In this document: one piece after another, positions 59,201 to 64,000 of the stretch
Position numbering within the stretch: the stretch's first letter is position 1
Layout of the letters: each line of letters starts with the position of its first letter
Origin: Epiperipatus broadwayi
Lineage: Eukaryota > Onychophora > Udeonychophora > Euonychophora > Peripatidae
Assembly: GCA_028023455.1 (NCBI GenBank)
Contig: JAQFVV010000001.1
Location: 27,520,426-27,584,425 of the forward strand
Direction: 5' to 3'
DNA length: 64,000 bases
Notes under the pieces: generated by a model
Databases searched by the model: none
What the model saw: the letters and a program-made list of their open reading frames with translations, nothing else
What the model was told of the DNA's origin: nothing
Position numbers and translations under genes: made by a program

Positions 59201-59249
59201 TATTTAATTTTAATAAGAACTTTTCTCTTAAGAAAAATTGTTTTAGAGC

Positions 59250-61130
59250 AGGAATTGGCGAGCTTTTCAATTGATTGGGCCAATTTCAACTTTCCCTTAA
59301 GGATCATAATTTTTTTGTGAATTAAAAATAATCTTATTATTTATTTTTTTACTATTACTTGTTATAACATAAACATAAATTTATAAAATATAAATCATTA
59401 TCTGTAATAAAAACCAAAAAAAATATTATTGTGATAAAAAATTTAATGGAAAATTTGCCACTGCTTAATTTTTGGTAAAGAATTTACAACCAGTTCGATT
59501 TTAGTAGTAGCAATGCACAGCTTTTGCTCCAAATTTTTATTGATTATATAAGATCTTTGCTTTGATTTTATGAACATCACTTTTGAAGAAAAAAAATGTT
59601 CACACTTATATCAACTTCTGAGTAATGAATGATATTATTTTCTTTGTATTGTTAAACAAGTTTGGAAATTTTTGACAATACAAATTTTTAAAAAACTCAA
59701 TATTAAATAATTCCATAAATTTCATTTTTAAATTTGTTTTCTTTTGTATAATCTCAATCTGGTATTGTTCAAGAATATTATTTATGTTAGATATCATGAA
59801 AGGATCTGAAAATATTTCAAAATAAGTTTTTTTTTTGTTTTGAAAATTAGATAAGATTTCTTGGAATTCATATGCAATTTTGTCAAAATATCAGTGTATT
59901 TTTGTTATGATAAGTATTATTAAAAGTAATAGTAAATGTTGGAAAATTGATGAAATTATTTGTTATTTAACTGGTTTTGAAAAAGTTTAATTTTTTTTTT
60001 TTGAAAGGCACAAATTTGATTATTGATTTTTATTTATTTATAATTTTATATTTATGTCATTCAAATGAGTAAGAGAAATGACAAATCACAAAATGATTCT
60101 TTATTAGTCAGTCCTGGTACAGATTTTCCTTTAATTTCCACGAAGAATTTCATGTTGTATTTTAATTCATAAACCTTTATAACATAGCTCCTTTCCAAAG
60201 TCATTGAACTTCAAAATAATATGCTAAATCCCCATAATCAGCTTCAAGATCTAAAAATTTTATGAATTCTCGGTGGTCAAGTAATGATTTGAATTTAATT
60301 TCATTTATGGATTAACCACAAAAGTTCTCCATATTAATAATTTTATAACATAAATTTTGTTGATGAATTATGCAATGGAAAATAATTTTTTTCTTGAAAT
60401 AACATTTATTTGTACCATTATTGAAATGTGTTAAAACACTTTTTTTTTTTTCCGATCATTGACTTAATTCCATTAGTGGATAATCCAGACAAATTATGGA
60501 CCCAAGCTGAAATTTTAACATTTTCTTTTTTAATTTATTAATGATGTGTCCATACTGTTATCTCAGTTATATCATTTCTTTATTAATATTAATGTTTTGA
60601 TCAATTCCTTTAATAAAAATTGAGAATTGAATAGTATCTATTAGAATTTTAACTTTCAACAAATGTTAGCAAATTTCAATCAAAGTATTTTTTTGACCCT
60701 ATGACCATTCTATATTTACTGACAATTCTTAATTTTGCCTTGTAACTGTTTTTTGTGTCATGCTTATATTCTCAAATTTCCTTTTTATATTCAGGGCAGA
60801 TTAATTCTAAACTATTCAGAAAGTGGTTTTCAATTTTTTTTTGAAACAACATAACTTGCTTTCACAGAATTTTCTGACTTGTTTGTATTTTTTATAATAT
60901 ATGTCTGCAGAGTTATTTTCAAATTTTTGATTTTAATATTTTTCCCCAACTGTTTTGTTGTAATAAGAATTTTTGGTGAGTAGTGCCTTTTAATATTATC
61001 TTTCTTATTAACTGAAATGCTTTCAAGATATACCAGGCATATCGGGTTATTATTTCTTTCTATAAAAAATATACATTAGTCCATTTCTCTTGAAATGTGT
61101 AATTTTCTGGAGCAGTTTTTTATATCTTAC
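59250..61130 (-). pseudogene. hAT transposase pseudogene, GTF2IRD2/Charlie-like
   Basis: This is a full-length but heavily broken hAT transposase on the minus strand. From about 61100: FQEKWTNVYF, NNNPICLVYLESISVNKKDN and IKRHYSPK form a BED-like zinc finger with cysteines lost, then ENSVKASYVVSKK. At about 60500 comes WVHNLSGLSTNG; at 60390-60350 GTNKCYF and HCIIHQQNLCYKIINMENF; at 60280-60190 LLDHREFIKFLDLEADYGDL and AYYFEVQ. Near 59700-59480 the C-terminal dimerisation region reads QKFPNLFNNTKKI and KSKQRSYLINKNLEQKLCIA. Many stops and frame changes intervene. The order matches the GTF2IRD2/SCAND3-like hAT group as I know it. CAGGAATTGGCGAGC at 59250 may be its 3' terminus; no matching right end was found. 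Confidence 0.75.
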
Positions 61131-61416
61131 TCAGTGTTAAAAAATAATTAAATGCAAAATAATAATAAAAAATGAATTAAAATGTTTGTTAGTATAAGAC
61201 ATTCATCTGCAAAAATCACTTTAAAAACAAGCAATGTGCCCTAACATCATAGATTAAATCCATAGCCGAACAGTCAATACAATAAACATAGTTAGTTGTA
61301 ATATTGCACCTCTGATAGAATGAACTAGAACTATTGTAAAGATTGGAAGAGGAAAATATGAGGTTGAGAAAATAAATATTTGCTTTTACTTAACTTTTAA
61401 TTCAATGTTTACACTA

Positions 61417-62380
61417 CCGTGTTTCCCCAAAAGTTAGACCTAACCTGAAAGTAAGGCCTAGCATGATTTTTCAGGATGCTTATATAATATAAGCCCTATT
61501 TCAAATATAAGTTCTAGTTAAGATCATCAGTCCCTTGAAACACACAATGGATATATTGAATTATAAAGCCATGAATGTATAAATAATATTATTAACATTA
61601 GTGCTTTAAATAAATGGTAATATGAATATTATAGTTCTTTTGTATTTTTCCGTCAATCATTTTTGACAAATGTAATTCTACTTCTACAGAGAAACTATTT
61701 ATCAGAAGTTAGTATATTGGACAATTTATAATTTTATTTATATATTTTTAGGTACTTATTTATATTTAATTCATAGATTTAGAATGCTTGATTTAGTTTT
61801 AGAGTTTCATTATGGTAGCTTTGAAATATTCAAGATAAAAGAAAAATTAGTTTCTTAAAGATTTTTTTTTCTCCTAAAAGTTTATAAATAATGGCACTGA
61901 TTTTAATAATCAATGTTTAGCTTAAGTTAAATCAATAATCTTTCTGTTAAAGAAAAGTTTTAAAAAGGAATACAAAAACATTTTTTGAATTTTTGTCCTT
62001 GCATTTTTTTTTTTTTTGTTGCTTTTGTGGAGACAAACTATTTTTAACTGTAATCATCATTTTCATTACCATTCCTGTCTTGGCAGGTTTCCAATTAATA
62101 AATTTAAATGGAATTATATTATAATTGCCAGATAAGATGAATGCAAAAAGAAAGAGCTACTCAGGCTATTACAAGGAAAAAAAAAAGGGGGGGATCCTAG
62201 GGGTAAGAATTTTATAGCTTTCTGTAAAGAGAAATACTTCAATAAATGGACATTTTTGTACTTGGAATAAATATAGATTTTTGTAAATCAAAAATAAGAC
62301 ATCACCTAAAAAATAAGCCCTATAGTAAATTTTAGAACAAAAATTAATAGAAGACTGATCATATTTTGGGGGAAACATGG
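61417..62380. mobile_element. TA-flanked mariner-type MITE, ~964 bp
   Basis: The left end reads CCGTGTTTCCCCAAAAGT and the reverse-complemented right end CCATGTTTCCCCCAAAAT. Both are flanked by TA (61415-61416 and 62381-62382). Inside both ends, words related to AATAAGCCCTA recur (near 61487 and 62312). The TA duplication and TIRs fit the Tc1/mariner superfamily, and the TTTCCCC.AAAATAAG end resembles a MITE type I recall from many animals. The interior has poly(T) and AT-rich DNA with no transposase frame. Confidence 0.85.
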
Positions 62381-62384
62381 TATG

Positions 62385-63085
62385 TATTGCTTAAACAAAA
62401 AATTTATACAGGCAGTTTTATACACATTTTTTGAAAATGTCTAACTACTTGGATCCTGAAGTGTTATTTTGAATTTTTTAAAAAACTGACCTGAGTCACA
62501 ATTTTCACAATAACTTCAGTTATTAATAGGCAAAAAACTTTACATTGCTAGAAACTAGAAAAACTAAGGAAAACAATAAGTCTAAGATAAATAGTGATAA
62601 CTGTATAAAAAATAAGGAAAAAAGAAATTTTCACATCCGAAATAATTATTATTTTATTCTTTGTTCATAATTTCTAATTTATCATTAACTAAAGTTCAAA
62701 TTACATCTTCAGTGATAATTTATTTGTATTCCTCACAAAATTTCCTTTCTATTAACATATAACACTTCTTACCTGAGATAATTCATACCTTCATAACCTA
62801 ACAATTTAGGAAGATAAGAATTCTTCATTTTTTTCTTGCACCTCCAAAGTTGAAAAAAAATCTTTAGGTGTCTGGAAGAAAAAACGTTCTTTCTAATAAA
62901 AGATAAAAAAAAAAAATTCTACCCAAAGTTAAAAATAATGAAGGAAATGGAAATATTGTTACTTACCATTATAAATACAATAAAATAGTAAAATGTCATA
63001 TAATTTGAAATGGGAAAACTCAAAAGCCTGATAAACAAGAATGCACTAAAATTTTCAGTTCATAATTTTCCATTATTTGCTCAAA
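62385..63085. other. AT-rich interval, no gene seen
   Basis: Low-complexity sequence with A runs. Nothing recognisable. Confidence 0.4.
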
Positions 63086-63090
63086 ACTAT

Positions 63091-63550
63091 TTTGATTTTA
63101 GACTTTGGATAAACCAACCTTGTTCATAACATCATCATACTGAATAACCATTGCCAATACAGAAAACATTTTACAAATTTAGAATATGAAAAAATTTCTC
63201 ATTTCAAGAGGCAGTCAAAGATTACCAAAAGATTCTAAGATACATATTTATATAAAAAAATGTTTATAATATTCTACCTTTTTCAAGATATGTATTCCAG
63301 AGAAGCATACCTGTTCATATTTTGATTTTAGATTTTGGATAAACCAATCTTGTTCATAATATCATCATACTGAATAACCATTGCCAATACAGAAAACAAT
63401 TTACAAATTTAGAATATGAAAAAATTTCTCATTTCAAAAGGCAGTTAAAGATTACTAAAAAGATTCTAAGACACATATTTATATATAAAAAAGATTTAAA
63501 TTCTACCTCTTTCAAGATATGTCTTCCAGAGAAGCGTACATTTTCATATT
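63091..63550. repeat. 230-bp tandem duplication
   Basis: TTTGATTTTAGACTTTGGAT at 63091 recurs at 63321 as TTTGATTTTAGATTTTGGAT. The two units align to the end with roughly a dozen differences, for example AGAGAAGCATAC against AGAGAAGCGTAC. The second unit ends about 80 bp from the 3' end of the piggyBac-like frame. Confidence 0.92.
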
Positions 63551-63627
63551 ATATATTATAAATATGTAAAATATTAAATATTTCATATTGTTCAATATTA
63601 TTTATTATTAGTAAAAGATAAATCATT

Positions 63628-64000
63628 CTAGATCTTGTTTACCAATTGGCAAAAGTAATCAGTAATGAAGCTGTTACAAAATTGTAATAAGGAAGGCAAT
63701 TCACAATCCATTACATTTATCCAATTATGCATACTTTTATCTTTAGTAGCATACATGTTAGTTTTGTCAATAATTTTACTACATAATTTTTTATCAAAAA
63801 ATATATGGAAAAAGTATAAAATAGAATACTCACCAGTTGTGGGAAACTTCAAACCTAAAATCTTGGTAAAATTCTCTATATATATTGGTTCAGCAATTAC
63901 GTTTGAAGGCACATTACTGCTAGATGAAAAGCTGCTAACATCCGGAGATATAATATTAGATGAAGGGCCTGGTCTGCTGCTATTGGATTCAGGTAAATTT
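63628..64000 (-). pseudogene. piggyBac-like transposase, N-terminal part, truncated
   Basis: An open minus-strand frame enters from the right edge and ends at 63628. It begins with a serine/proline-rich spacer (NSSRPGPSSNIISPDVSS). The start of a piggyBac (DDE_Tnp_1_7) domain follows: EYSILYFFHIFFDKKLCSKI, IDKTNMYATKDKS, then HNWINVMDCELPSLLQF. These match the family's pattern of an aromatic FF word, an I..(E/K)TN.YA word and W..V...EL..FL. The catalytic aspartates would lie downstream, but the frame stops after LQFCNSFITDYFCQLVNKI, with unrelated AT-rich sequence beyond. It is therefore a 3'-truncated or exon-like fragment. Its start is outside the window. Confidence 0.65.

Noticed and set aside
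59250-61330. Pairing CAGGAATTGGCGAGC (59250) with TGCACCTCTG (61307-61316) as hAT termini
   Set aside because: The inner bases do not match and the flanking 8-mers differ.

Overview
This 64-kb window reads as non-coding DNA from an AT-rich metazoan genome, roughly three quarters A+T by eye. It has long poly(A)/poly(T) runs and AT microsatellites, and I found no convincing host exon, rRNA gene or intact tRNA gene. The gene-like content is entirely decayed transposable elements: two non-LTR retrotransposon families, at least one LTR retroelement, two unrelated hAT transposases, a piggyBac-like fragment, MITEs, fold-back repeats and SINE-like repeats. The mix (ZMYM1/TTF-type hAT, GTF2IRD2-like hAT, RTE, piggyBac) is common in invertebrate animals such as cnidarians, flatworms, molluscs and arthropods. 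I cannot narrow the organism further from sequence alone.

Layout. 1-3.1 kb: 5' part of a ZMYM1-like hAT transposase (minus strand) with a candidate terminal inverted repeat ending at 3112. 5.67-6.42 kb: a complete non-autonomous hAT element with a perfect 8-bp target duplication. 7.4-11.8 kb: a long degenerate LINE (minus strand, 'LINE-B') with ORF1 and ORF2 recognisable. It abuts RTE copy 1 at 11.8-13.6 kb. 14.1-14.7 kb: a paired ~190-bp direct repeat. 17.4-21.85 kb: a probable Ty3-like LTR element with ~700-bp direct repeats, primer-binding-site-like motifs and a broken gag. 23-35 kb: mostly featureless AT-rich DNA with SINE-like dimers, a periodic PBS-like array and a hairpin MITE. 35.3-37.5 kb and 55.3-57.3 kb: two inverted copies of an unclassified ~2-kb repeat whose two internal modules occur in opposite order. 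43.5-46.3 kb: RTE copy 2 enclosed in an inverted repeat. 46.9-49.6 kb: a less AT-rich, LTR-like block with a TATA box. 51.1-51.6 kb: a 0.5-kb hairpin. 52-54.7 kb: an RT remnant and an RTE endonuclease domain. 58-61.1 kb: a second LINE-B tail, an endonuclease remnant and a GTF2IRD2-like hAT pseudogene. 61.4-62.4 kb: a TA-flanked mariner-type MITE. 63-64 kb: a 230-bp tandem duplication and the start of a piggyBac-like ORF running off the window.

The elements do not form a pathway. All the coding copies I could read carry stops or frameshifts, so the window looks like an old transposon graveyard. The least ordinary structures are the module-permuted 2-kb family, the recurring terminal palindromes on TGTA-starting repeats, the periodic PBS-like array and the inverted repeat around an RTE fragment.
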